This document shows, one piece after another, positions 26,969 to 35,530 of a DNA stretch of 52,933 bases; position 1 is the first letter of the stretch; every line of letters starts with the position of its first letter. Source of the DNA: Bradyrhizobium murdochi (GTDB lineage Bacteria > Pseudomonadota > Alphaproteobacteria > Rhizobiales > Xanthobacteraceae); NCBI RefSeq assembly GCF_000472965.1, contig NZ_AXAU01000031.1:1-52933 (forward strand), read 5' to 3'. A program made the translations under genes and the position numbers. The notes under the pieces were generated by a model. It saw nothing but the letters and a program-made list of their open reading frames with translations, ran no database searches and was not told where the DNA came from.

Positions 26969-28264
26969 GTGTTATACTTAGACCTCGGGATCGTCGCGAT
27001 CCTGATTGTTCTTAATGGCCTACTCGCAATGTCCGAGTTGGCGATCGTGTCGTCGCGACCGTCGAGGTTAGCCGGCCTGGTCGGAAAACGTATCAAGGGC
27101 GCCCGCCGTGCCCTCGCGTTGGCATCTGATCCTGGGAAATTCCTGTCCACTGTTCAAATCGGGATTACGCTAATTGGCGTGCTATCGGGCGCCTTCTCTG
27201 GCGCTACGTTAGGGCTGCGCCTTGCATCGTGGCTGGTCGAGGCAGGACTGTCGCAAGGCATTGCGGAGACGGTCGGGGTTGGTGTTGTTGTGGCCGTCAT
27301 CACCTATGCTTCGCTGATCATCGGCGAACTTGTTCCGAAGCAGATTGCGCTCCGCGATCCCGAGGCCGTGGCCGTCAGGGTTGCACCTGCAATGGTGCTG
27401 CTGGCCAAGGTTTCGCATCCGCTAGTGTGGCTGCTCGATCGATCAGGCAAGACGCTGCTGTGGCTGCTGGGCCATCGAGAAAAACCCGACGATAGAGTCA
27501 GTGAGGATGAAATTCGTACGCTTGTTGCAGAGGCAGAAACCGCGGGAGTCTTAGAGCCGGGCGAAAAAGAAATGATCGCCGGAGTGATGCGACTCGGCGA
27601 CCTTGCCGTAGGGGCAGTGATGACCCCGCGCCACGAAGTAGACTCCATCAACCTCGCCGATAGTCCCGCCCAGATCGTCGCCAACCTTTTGGACAGCGAG
27701 CACTCCCGCCTTGTTGTCTTTGACGGCGATCCCGAAGGTGCCGTAGGAGTTGTGAATGCTAAGAACTTGCTTGACGTCTACTTGGCCGATCAGACGCCGA
27801 AGTTTAGGGATTTGGTGCGCGAAGCGCCAATAATTCCAGAAACCCTCGATGCTCGAGATGTAGTTACGATCTTGCGCGATGCGCCAGTGCACATGGGGCT
27901 AGTGCACGACGAATATGGCGTTTTCCAAGGCGTCGTGACGAGTGCCGATATACTTGAAGCGATCGTCGGCTCTTTCGGTACGAGCGACAGACCTGCTGAG
28001 CCTGCTGCCGTAAAGCGCGACGACGGCTCTTATTTGATCTCCGGTTGGATGTCTGCGGTCGAAGCGGCACATTTGCTCGGGATTAGCCTTCCTTCGTCGC
28101 GGCCTTATGAGACGTTTGCCGGCTTTTGCTTCAGGAGTTCGGCAGAATCCCTAACGTGGGTGATAGTATTGAAGATGAAGGTTGGCGATTTGAGATTGCC
28201 GATGTGGACGGCAGGCGCATTGACAAGGTGTTGGCTAGCCGATTGGAAGCCGCATGAATTTTAA
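26969..28264 (+). CDS. CNNM/CBS-domain (CorC-HlyC) membrane protein, frameshifted near the C-terminus
   Basis: The continuous frame encodes 431 residues: an N-terminal DUF21/CNNM membrane domain (about 1-160, with IGELVPKQIALR), a CBS pair (about 205-330, starting GAVMTPRHEVDSINL) and the beginning of the CorC_HlyC domain. At the TTTT run 28124-28127 the frame departs from the family. Adding one T restores a normal ending (FGRIPNVGDSIED, WRFEIADVDGRRIDKVL) that stops at 28255-28257. The family is linked to Mg2+/Co2+ efflux or persistence. Either the gene is mildly damaged or the base was lost in sequencing. Confidence 0.88.
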   Translation: MLYLDLGIVAILIVLNGLLAMSELAIVSSRPSRLAGLVGKRIKGARRALALASDPGKFLSTVQIGITLIGVLSGAFSGATLGLRLASWLVEAGLSQGIAETVGVGVVVAVITYASLIIGELVPKQIALRDPEAVAVRVAPAMVLLAKVSHPLVWLLDRSGKTLLWLLGHREKPDDRVSEDEIRTLVAEAETAGVLEPGEKEMIAGVMRLGDLAVGAVMTPRHEVDSINLADSPAQIVANLLDSEHSRLVVFDGDPEGAVGVVNAKNLLDVYLADQTPKFRDLVREAPIIPETLDARDVVTILRDAPVHMGLVHDEYGVFQGVVTSADILEAIVGSFGTSDRPAEPAAVKRDDGSYLISGWMSAVEAAHLLGISLPSSRPYETFAGFCFRSSAESLTWVIVLKMKVGDLRLPMWTAGALTRCWLADWKPHEF

Positions 28265-28389
28265 AGCCCGCTTCTGGCCTTAAGCCGACGTTGCGGGTGA
28301 GCCAGACGATGTCGACTCTCGATCCGGGAGCGGACATGGGTGGGCCAGCCCCGCGGATCAGCGAGAGGCAGCGGCAAAAGCCTATGCAG

Positions 28390-29859
28390 CTACGCTGCGG
28401 CAGGCGGTCCGAACCATGTCGTTAGCGCCTCAGCGAGCCCGAGCTCGGTTTGGTCTCCAACCCAGGCGACATATCCATCGGGCCTTATCAACACGGCGGT
28501 GGGAGCAGCAACTACGCCGATTGCTGGCAGCTCCCACGCACCAGCATATTCGGCGCGGATGAGCTGGACCCGATCCGCCCACGGCGTGATGTCGAGGCGG
28601 CCGGGATGACCGAGGTCGAGCAGCACGGGGCGGGCGCCGTGCAGCCAGGTGAATACCCGCAGCGGGCCGTTGGCGGTGACCAGGTCGAGATCGGGCATGC
28701 GGCGTCCGAGCAGCGGATGTCCCTCGCCGAGGTCGTAATGGACGTCCAGACCGGACATCATCGCGGCGAACCGCTTGCGCGGCTCGTCCATGCCGAGCAG
28801 TTCGGACATGGTGTCCTGCAAGGCCTTGACGCGGTCGTCCGGGCGACGCATCAGCGCGACTTGCGCCATGGTGTTGCGCAGCACGCGGGCGCCGACCGGG
28901 TGGCGCTCGGCGTGATAAGTATCCAGCAGGCTTTCCGGCGACGTCTGCTTGACCACCTGCGCCAGCTTCCATCCCAGATTCACGGCATCCTGCACGCCGA
29001 TGTTAAGGCCTTGTCCTCCCGCGGGGTAATGCACATGCGCGGCATCGCCGGCCAGCAGCACCCGTCCCCGGCGGTAGGATGCCGCCTGCCGGGTCATATC
29101 GGTGAACCTGGAGATCGAGGTCGGACTGTGGATCCCATAGTCGGTCCCGAAGGCGGCAATGAGCGCTTCGCTGAGATCGCGCAAGGTGGGTTCGCTGGTG
29201 GATCCCAGGTGCTGCTCGGTCACCATCACTCGCACCGGCCCGCCATCCTCCATCCTGCTCAGGCCATGAAGGCCGCGGGCGTCGTGGCGAATGCCCCATT
29301 CCAGCTCCTCGGCAATCTCGACCTCGGCGATCAGGTGGCTAGTCGTCGGATCCCAGCCGGGGAAGTCGATGCCGGCTGCTTTGCGGATCAGACTGCGTCC
29401 GCCGTCGCACCCGACGAGATACTTCGCCCGCAGCGACTGGCCGTCGGCCAGCGCGACATCGACGCCGCTGCCGTCCTGCGCGATATCGGTCACCTCACGC
29501 CCGCGATAGATCGGCACCGCCAGCTCGTCGACCCAGCCGGCGAGGATGCGCTCGATGTGGTTTTGCCACAGCGCGAGCCCGTAACTGTGCCGGGTGGGAA
29601 AGTCGCTGATGTCCAAACGGATCAAGGCGAAGCCTGCGACCTGGGCCACCTGTCCCTGCGACAGGAACCGGTCGGCGATGCCGCGCTGATCGAGAACCTC
29701 GATGGTGCGTGCGTGCAGGCCGCCCGCGCGCGAGCCGGCGAGCTCCAGGTTAGGGCGCCGCTCGACGATGGCAACGTCGACATCAGCCAACGCCAACTCG
29801 CCGGCCAACATCAGCCCGGTCGGACCTCCGCCGACGATGACCACTGCATGCTCGGTCAT
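28390..29859 (-). CDS. FAD-dependent aromatic hydroxylase (PheA/TfdB, rifampicin-monooxygenase-like)
   Basis: A 489-residue group A flavoprotein monooxygenase from the ATG at 29859, with GGAGC six bases upstream; earlier in-frame starts at 29937 and 30003 add no domain. Motifs are the dinucleotide loop GGGPTG (9-14), the GCDGGRS motif that contacts FAD and NADPH, and GDAAHVHYPAGGQGLNIG for the FAD ribityl. The C-terminal 100 residues form the thioredoxin-like domain of the phenol hydroxylase/Rox subgroup. The family hydroxylates phenols, polyketides or antibiotics such as rifamycins. It precedes two P450 genes on the same strand, but with a gap of over 300 bases. Confidence 0.88.
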   Translation of the reverse strand: MTEHAVVIVGGGPTGLMLAGELALADVDVAIVERRPNLELAGSRAGGLHARTIEVLDQRGIADRFLSQGQVAQVAGFALIRLDISDFPTRHSYGLALWQNHIERILAGWVDELAVPIYRGREVTDIAQDGSGVDVALADGQSLRAKYLVGCDGGRSLIRKAAGIDFPGWDPTTSHLIAEVEIAEELEWGIRHDARGLHGLSRMEDGGPVRVMVTEQHLGSTSEPTLRDLSEALIAAFGTDYGIHSPTSISRFTDMTRQAASYRRGRVLLAGDAAHVHYPAGGQGLNIGVQDAVNLGWKLAQVVKQTSPESLLDTYHAERHPVGARVLRNTMAQVALMRRPDDRVKALQDTMSELLGMDEPRKRFAAMMSGLDVHYDLGEGHPLLGRRMPDLDLVTANGPLRVFTWLHGARPVLLDLGHPGRLDITPWADRVQLIRAEYAGAWELPAIGVVAAPTAVLIRPDGYVAWVGDQTELGLAEALTTWFGPPAAA

Positions 29860-30125
29860 CGCGGCGCTCCGGTCGCTTCCGCGGTTGCGATCAACCCGGC
29901 CCTGCGCGTTCGGCACGCCGACAGCAAATGCACTCATTTCGTGACTCCCGTAGGTTGTGGCTTCGGACGGCGGTTCTACGGGATGACCGGGGTCTTGAAG
30001 CAAGCCCCTTGCGCGCTACATATTGGAGTGGGGAAGACGGGTGTTCTGCTTTCCGGCTATTTCCGGAAGACACAGCCAGCAGTGATCTCTGCCTGATCCA
30101 CGATCATCAGGTTTCGAATGTGGAC

Positions 30126-30150
30126 GCCGCCTTTGGGCGGCTTTTCTTTT
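30126..30150 (+). terminator. Orphan intrinsic terminator, possible small-RNA end
   Basis: GCCGCC-TTTG-GGCGGC followed by TTTTCTTTT is a textbook rho-independent terminator reading to the right. Both flanking genes are on the minus strand, and the complement has no T-run after the hairpin, so it does not serve them. Just upstream are two more small inverted repeats (TTCCGG/CCGGAA near 30050-30067 and TGATC/GATCA near 30096-30109). A structured plus-strand RNA of about 100-150 bases ending here would explain it. The whole gap 29860-30186 otherwise holds no gene. Confidence 0.75.
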
Positions 30151-30186
30151 GCGCCCCGTCGTGATCAGACGGGGTGCGCGCGCCGC

Positions 30187-31461
30187 TCACCCCGGAATGC
30201 GCACCGGCAACTGCTCGATGCCGCGCACGAAGCTCGAATAGACCCGCTTCGGCTCGCCGACCACCTCGATGCGGTCGAAACGCCTCAGCATTTCTTCCCA
30301 CACGATCTTGAGCTGCAACTCGGCCAGCCGCATGCCGACGCAGCGGTGAATGCCGAAGCCGAACGACAGGTGGGTGCGGGGACGGGCGCGGTCGATGATG
30401 AATTCATCGGGCCGCTCGATGCCTTCCTCGTCGCGGTTGCCCGAGACGTACCACATCACGACGCGGTCGCCCTTCTTGATCTTCTTATCCCCGATATCGG
30501 TGTCGACCAGAGCGGTGCGGCGCATATGGGCGAGCGGCGTCTGCCAGCGGATCACCTCCGGCACCATGGAATCGATCAGCGCGGGGTTCTCGCGCAGCTT
30601 CTGATACTGGTCGGGGTGCTCGTTCAGCGCCAGCACCGAGCCGCTCATGGTATTGCGGGTGGTGTCGTTGCCGCCGACGATCAAGAGGATGATGTTGCCC
30701 ATCAGATTGTCGGGGTCCATGTGCCGCGTCGCATCGCTGTGCGCCATCATCGACAGCAAATCGTTCTTCGGCGGCGCGTTGACGCGCTCGTTCCAGAGTT
30801 TTGAGAAATAGGCGTAGCATTCGTCCATCTCGCGGCGGCGCTGCTCGGGCGATTCCACGACGCCGCTCTTGGGCAGCGCGGTCGAGACGTCGGACCAGCG
30901 CGTCAGCTTGCGCCGTTCCTCCCAAGGGAAATCGAACAGCGTTGCCAGCATCTGCGTGGTCAGTTCGATCGAGACGCGCTCGACAAAATTGAAGGTCTCG
31001 TTGCGCGGCAAATTGTCCAGCACCTTTTGCGAGCGCTCGCGGATCAGTTTTGCCAACTCGTCCAGATGCGTCGGCGTGAACATCGGCGACACCGTCTTGC
31101 GCTGCGCCGAATGCCGCGGCTGGTCCATCGCGATGAAGCTCGGGTAGTCGTAGCCGGGCGGCACGTCGCGGATCGAGATGCCGCCGAGCGTGGAGTCGGA
31201 GGAGAAGATGCCGTGATTGGTGTCGACATGCATGATGTCGTTGTACTTGGTCACTGACCAATAGGGCTCGATCGGCGAATTCTCGCAGTAGTGAACCGGC
31301 TCTTCCTTGCGCAGCCGCTCGAACCACGGCCACAGCGTGTCGTTCTGGAAAAGTTTTGGCGCACCGGGATGAAAATCCTTCAGCGGCGTCGAATAGGCCT
31401 CCTCGCGCGCGGCGCGCAACAGCTCTTGTCTGTCGGCTCTGATGGCAGTCTGAACGTTCAT
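30187..31461 (-). CDS. Cytochrome P450, CYP153-like (downstream copy)
   Basis: A 424-residue class I-type bacterial P450. The heme loop is FGFGIHRCVG with the ligand C374, the I-helix oxygen motif is GGNDTTRN, and the K-helix EVIRW gives the ExxR pair. From memory the sequence follows CYP153A closely in several long stretches (ELTTQMLATLFDFPWEERRK, VVMWYVSGNRDEE). CYP153 enzymes hydroxylate medium-chain alkanes and fatty acids at the terminal carbon. It lies 32 bases after a very similar P450, a tandem duplication. No ferredoxin or reductase gene adjoins, although CYP153 operons usually carry them. CYP153 membership is recalled, not aligned. Confidence 0.88.
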   Translation of the reverse strand: MNVQTAIRADRQELLRAAREEAYSTPLKDFHPGAPKLFQNDTLWPWFERLRKEEPVHYCENSPIEPYWSVTKYNDIMHVDTNHGIFSSDSTLGGISIRDVPPGYDYPSFIAMDQPRHSAQRKTVSPMFTPTHLDELAKLIRERSQKVLDNLPRNETFNFVERVSIELTTQMLATLFDFPWEERRKLTRWSDVSTALPKSGVVESPEQRRREMDECYAYFSKLWNERVNAPPKNDLLSMMAHSDATRHMDPDNLMGNIILLIVGGNDTTRNTMSGSVLALNEHPDQYQKLRENPALIDSMVPEVIRWQTPLAHMRRTALVDTDIGDKKIKKGDRVVMWYVSGNRDEEGIERPDEFIIDRARPRTHLSFGFGIHRCVGMRLAELQLKIVWEEMLRRFDRIEVVGEPKRVYSSFVRGIEQLPVRIPG

Positions 31462-31493
31462 GGTTCGATCATCCCGGGTGAGCGTGAGCGCGG

Positions 31494-32765
31494 CTAGGCG
31501 GCGATGCGGACCGGCAGGGTCTCGTAGCCCTTGACGAAACTCGAATATACCCGCTTCGGTTCGCCGATCACTTCAATATTATCGTACCGCTTGAGGATTT
31601 CTTCCCAGATAATCTTCAGTTGCAATTCCGCCAGCCTGATTCCGACGCAGCGGTGGATGCCGAAACCGAAGGAAAGGTGGGTGCGGGGGCGGGCGCGGTC
31701 GATGATGAACTCGTAGGGACGCTCGATCACCTCCTCGTCGCGGTTGCCCGAGACGTACCACATCACGACCTTGTCGCCCTTCTTGATCTGACGCCCGCGG
31801 AATTCGATGTCTTCGAGCGCGGTGCGGCGCATATGCGCCAGCGGCGTCTGCCAGCGGATCACTTCGGGGACGAAGCTGTCGATCAGCTCGGGGTTGTCGC
31901 GGAGCTTGCGGTACTGGTCCGGATTCTTGTTCAGTGCATAGACACTGCCGGAAAGCGTGTTGCGGGTGGTGTCGTTGCCGCCGACGATCAGCAGGATCAG
32001 ATTGCCGAGGAAGTTCTTCGGGTCCATGTCGCGCGTAGCATCGCTATGCGCCATCATCGACAACAAATCGCTCTTCGGCGGCTGGTTGATGCGCTCCTTC
32101 CAGAGTCTTGCGAAATAGGTCGCGCATTCCAACAGCTCGGCCTGCCGCTGGTCCTCGGTCTCGACCAGGCCGCCATGATGCGGAATCGTGGTTGCGATAT
32201 CGGACCAGCGCGTCAGCTTGCGGCGGTCTTCCCAGGGAAAGTCGAACAACACGGCGAGCATCTGCGTGGTGAGCTCGATCGAAACCTGATCGACCCAGTC
32301 GAACGTTTCGTTCTTCGGAAGGTTGTCGAGGCATTCGGCGGAGCGCTTGCGGATGTTGAGCGCGAGCTGGTCGAGATGCGTCGGCGTGAACATCGGCGCC
32401 ACCGTCTTGCGCTGTGCGGAGTGGCGCGGCTGGTCCATCGCGATGAAACTTTCGCGGCGCAGGTCCGGCGCGACGTCGCGAATGGTGATGCCGCCAAGCG
32501 ACGAGGCCGAGGAGAACACCGCGTGGTTGGTCTCGACGTCCATGATGTCGTTGTACTTGGTTATCGACCAGTACGGGCCGAACATGCTGTCCCTGCAGTA
32601 ATGCACCGGTTCTTCCCGCCGCAGCCGGTCGAAATACGGCCAGAAGGAATCGTTCTGGAACAGTTCAGGATTGCCGACATCGAAATCCGCCAGCGGCATG
32701 GATTGAGCCGCATCGCGCGCGGCGCGCAGGTGAGAATCTTCGGCGAGATCGATGGTTCCGTGCAT
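31494..32765 (-). CDS. Cytochrome P450, CYP153-like (upstream copy)
   Basis: A 423-residue P450 from the ATG at 32765, where GGGAGAG stands seven bases upstream; the in-frame extension to 32930 is not protein-like. The heme ligand is C373 in FGFGIHRCVGIR; GGNDTTRN and the ExxR motif are also present. It shares most of its length with the neighbouring copy, differing mainly in the N-terminal 60 residues and the substrate-recognition B'-C region (DLRRESFIA versus GYDYPSFIA), which points to different substrate preference. Its promoter lies in the 223-base region shared with the divergent acyl-CoA dehydrogenase. Confidence 0.88.
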   Translation of the reverse strand: MHGTIDLAEDSHLRAARDAAQSMPLADFDVGNPELFQNDSFWPYFDRLRREEPVHYCRDSMFGPYWSITKYNDIMDVETNHAVFSSASSLGGITIRDVAPDLRRESFIAMDQPRHSAQRKTVAPMFTPTHLDQLALNIRKRSAECLDNLPKNETFDWVDQVSIELTTQMLAVLFDFPWEDRRKLTRWSDIATTIPHHGGLVETEDQRQAELLECATYFARLWKERINQPPKSDLLSMMAHSDATRDMDPKNFLGNLILLIVGGNDTTRNTLSGSVYALNKNPDQYRKLRDNPELIDSFVPEVIRWQTPLAHMRRTALEDIEFRGRQIKKGDKVVMWYVSGNRDEEVIERPYEFIIDRARPRTHLSFGFGIHRCVGIRLAELQLKIIWEEILKRYDNIEVIGEPKRVYSSFVKGYETLPVRIAA

Positions 32766-32988
32766 GAGCCGCTCTCCCTGATTCCCCGTGCGAAGCGTGC
32801 CGAACGGGTGATGTTTTACCCTATTACATCCCGAGCCGTGCCCCGGCGCAAGGGCGAGTTGGGCGCATTTGGCCGCAGCGCAGTGCCGGTTCGATCTTGG
32901 GCGGCGCGCGCGTATTTCGCCGCGTGACAAGTGTAGGCCCGGGTACTAAGTCTGTTTGAAACAACGTTTAATTCGCCGGGAGGCGGCC

Positions 32989-34161
32989 ATGATTCCCAAC
33001 GCCCATCGGATGTTCAACTTCGATCTTGGCGAGACTGCGGACGCCATTCGCGAAACCGTGCACTCATTTTCGCAGAACGAGATTGCCCCGCGCGCCGCCG
33101 AAATCGACCGCAGCAATCAGTTCCCGCGCGACCTCTGGCCGAAAATCGGCGCGCTCGGCCTGCACGGCATCACGGTGGAAGAGGAGTATGGCGGCGCCGG
33201 CCTCGGCTATCTCGAGCACTGTATCGCACTGGAAGAAATCTCGCGGGCTTCCGCCTCCGTCGGCCTGTCCTATGGCGCGCATTCCAACCTCTGCGTCAAC
33301 CAGATCCGCCGCAACGGCAGTGACGCACAGAAGCGCAAATACCTGCCGAAATTGATCTCGGGCGAACATGTCGGCTCGCTCGCAATGTCGGAGCCGGGTG
33401 CCGGCTCGGACGTGGTTTCGATGAAGACCCGCGCCGAGAAGAAGGGCGACCGCTTCGTGCTCAACGGCAACAAGATGTGGATCACCAACGGCCCGGAGGC
33501 GGACACGCTGGTGGTCTACGCCAAGACCGATGCCCAAGCCGGCCCGCGCGGCATCACCGCCTTCCTCATCGAAAAGGGCATGAAGGGCTTTTCCACCGCG
33601 CAAAAGCTCGACAAGCTTGGCATGCGCGGCTCCGACACCTGCGAACTGTTGTTCGAGGATTGCGAGGTGCCGGAGGAGAATGTGCTGAGCGAGGTCGGCC
33701 GCGGCGTCAACGTGTTGATGAGCGGCCTCGACTACGAGCGCGCGGTGCTGGCAGCGGGCCCGATCGGCATCATGCAGGCCTGCATGGACGTGGTGCTGCC
33801 TTATGTGCACGAGCGCAAGCAGTTCGGCGAGCCGATCGGTAGCTTCCAGCTGGTGCAGGGCAAGATCGCCGACATGTACACCACGATGAACGCCTCGCGC
33901 GCCTATGTCTACGCCGTTGCCAAAGCCTGCGACCGCGGCGAGATCACGCGCGAGGATGCGGCGGGCGCGATCCTCTACGCCGCCGAGAAGGCGACGCAAT
34001 GCGCGCTCGACGCCATCCAGCTCCTTGGCGGCAACGGCTACATCAACGACTACCCGACCGGGCGGCTGTTGCGCGACGCCAAACTCTACGAGATCGGCGC
34101 CGGCACCAGCGAAATCCGCCGCATGCTGATCGGGCGGGAGCTGTTCGAAAAGACGGCGTAG
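32989..34161 (+). CDS. ivd: Isovaleryl-CoA dehydrogenase-type acyl-CoA dehydrogenase
   Basis: A 390-residue acyl-CoA dehydrogenase. GGGAGG five bases before the ATG at 32989 fixes the start. The subfamily is indicated by the catalytic glutamate in the loop GLDYERAV (E250), the position used by isovaleryl-CoA dehydrogenase, rather than the C-terminal glutamate of medium-chain enzymes. Other motifs are MSEPGAGSDVVSMKT, GNKMWITNGP and LLGGNGYINDYPTGR. It oxidises isovaleryl-CoA to 3-methylcrotonyl-CoA in leucine breakdown, passing electrons to ETF. The methylcrotonyl-CoA carboxylase genes usual for a liu cluster are absent; instead it is divergent from two P450s, so an acyl-CoA from alkane or branched acid oxidation is possible. 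Confidence 0.85.
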   Translation: MIPNAHRMFNFDLGETADAIRETVHSFSQNEIAPRAAEIDRSNQFPRDLWPKIGALGLHGITVEEEYGGAGLGYLEHCIALEEISRASASVGLSYGAHSNLCVNQIRRNGSDAQKRKYLPKLISGEHVGSLAMSEPGAGSDVVSMKTRAEKKGDRFVLNGNKMWITNGPEADTLVVYAKTDAQAGPRGITAFLIEKGMKGFSTAQKLDKLGMRGSDTCELLFEDCEVPEENVLSEVGRGVNVLMSGLDYERAVLAAGPIGIMQACMDVVLPYVHERKQFGEPIGSFQLVQGKIADMYTTMNASRAYVYAVAKACDRGEITREDAAGAILYAAEKATQCALDAIQLLGGNGYINDYPTGRLLRDAKLYEIGAGTSEIRRMLIGRELFEKTA

Positions 34162-34169
34162 CTCTTGCT

Positions 34170-34211
34170 CCTTCTCCCCGCTCTTGCGGGGAGAAGGGTG
34201 GGATGAGGGGC
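34170..34211. repeat. Palindromic repeat/terminator-like hairpin
   Basis: CCTTCTCCCCGC and GCGGGGAGAAGG (34170-34197) form a perfect long hairpin followed by GTGGGATGAGGGGC. This motif recurs in rhizobial intergenic DNA. It starts nine bases after the dehydrogenase stop and lacks a T-run, so it probably stabilises the mRNA end or marks a rho-dependent stop. Confidence 0.8.
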
Positions 34212-34357
34212 TCTCTCAACGCAGGTGGTCCCAACCTGGCGCGACGGCTCCGCCCGGCCTCAAGCCCGCAAGCTTCAATGCATGTGTGGGAGCTGGGTCA
34301 CACAACAACCGGCAAATCTGTGGTTTGATCCTCCACCGTTCGCGCTGGAGTTGAACC

Positions 34358-35515
34358 ATGAATCAGATGAGCTGGCCGCCGCAGGTGCCGCCACCGCAGC
34401 CTTTGCCCGTGCCGCCGCCAATGCCGGTGGCGTTTTCGGGCAGCCGCGGCGAATTCTTTGATCTGGTCAAGCGCGGCGCCGGGCTGGAATTCGTCACCCT
34501 CGGCTTCTACCGGTTTTGGCTGCTCACCGACATCCGCCGCCATCTCTGGGCCAACACCCATGTCGATGGCGACGCCGCAGAATATACCGGCCGCGGCAAG
34601 GAATTGCTGATCGGATTTTTGGTCGCGCTCGCGATCCTGGTGCCGGTCTATCTCGGATACTTTCTGGTCGGCCTCGAGGCCGAGCATATCCAGGCGTTTG
34701 CCAGTATTCCGCTGGTCGCGTTCTTCTATGTGTTCGGGCAATTCGCGATCTACCGCGCGCGCCGTTACCGGCTGACGCGCACGGTGTGGCGCGGCCTGCG
34801 GTTCTGGATGACCGGATCGGGCTGGATCTACGCTTTGCAGGCATCGCTGTGGGGCCTGTTGTCGGCGGTGACCCTTGGGCTGGCGCTGCCGTGGCGCTCG
34901 GCCGCGCTCGAACGCTACAAGATGCGCCACACCTTCTACGGCGACCTGCAGGGCCGTTTTGAGGGGCGCGGCTGGGAATTTTTCAAGCGTGGCTGGTGGC
35001 TGTGGCTGCTCACGCCGATTGCGTTTTACGTGTTCCCGCTCGTCCCGTTCATCTACGGGGCCTTCAAGGCGATCGAATGGCGCTGGTGGCTCTCGGGCAT
35101 TCGGTTCGGCGGCGTGCGTGTGGAATCGTCCTTGCCCAAGAGCGCGCTGATCGGCCTGTACTGGAAAGTCATCGGCTGGATCGTGGTGTTCGGATTGGTG
35201 TTCTCGGCCTACCTTGCGCTGGCGGCGGTATTGGTCGCCAGCATGAGCGGCGATGCATTCAGCGAGTTCTTCAAGTCGCAGGAATTCATGAAGAGCATTC
35301 CGCTTCTGGTGCTCGCGGGCATCGGCTACCTGGTGTTTGCGCTGGCGATGAATATCGTGATCCGGGTCTATCTGTTGCGTGATCTCTGGGTCAGGGTGCT
35401 CGGATCGATCAACGTCAGCGGTATCGAGACAGCCGCCAACGTTTCGGCGCGCGGCGGAATGGCGAGCGCGCTCGGCGAAGGATTCGCCGACGGCCTCGAT
35501 GTCGGCGGCTTCTAA
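34358..35515 (+). CDS. YjgN/DUF898 family membrane protein
   Basis: A 385-residue membrane protein of the YjgN (DUF898) family. A short proline-rich lead precedes the conserved FSGSRGEFFDLVKRGAGLEF opening, then about six transmembrane helices in two similar halves. Each half carries the family motif of aromatic and charged residues after a helix (for example LGLALPWRSAALERYKM and FGGVRVE). A hydrophilic tail of about 35 residues follows. Function is unknown; the family is often paired with M48 peptidases, as here, where the protease starts 15 bases downstream. The two are very likely an operon. Confidence 0.88.
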   Translation: MNQMSWPPQVPPPQPLPVPPPMPVAFSGSRGEFFDLVKRGAGLEFVTLGFYRFWLLTDIRRHLWANTHVDGDAAEYTGRGKELLIGFLVALAILVPVYLGYFLVGLEAEHIQAFASIPLVAFFYVFGQFAIYRARRYRLTRTVWRGLRFWMTGSGWIYALQASLWGLLSAVTLGLALPWRSAALERYKMRHTFYGDLQGRFEGRGWEFFKRGWWLWLLTPIAFYVFPLVPFIYGAFKAIEWRWWLSGIRFGGVRVESSLPKSALIGLYWKVIGWIVVFGLVFSAYLALAAVLVASMSGDAFSEFFKSQEFMKSIPLLVLAGIGYLVFALAMNIVIRVYLLRDLWVRVLGSINVSGIETAANVSARGGMASALGEGFADGLDVGGF

Positions 35516-35530
35516 GGCTTCAGAGTCCTG

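Noticed and set aside
28450..30096. 548-codon open frame on the plus strand
   Set aside because: It is the complement of the FAD hydroxylase. Considered as a source for the terminator at 30150, but no domain or start supports it.
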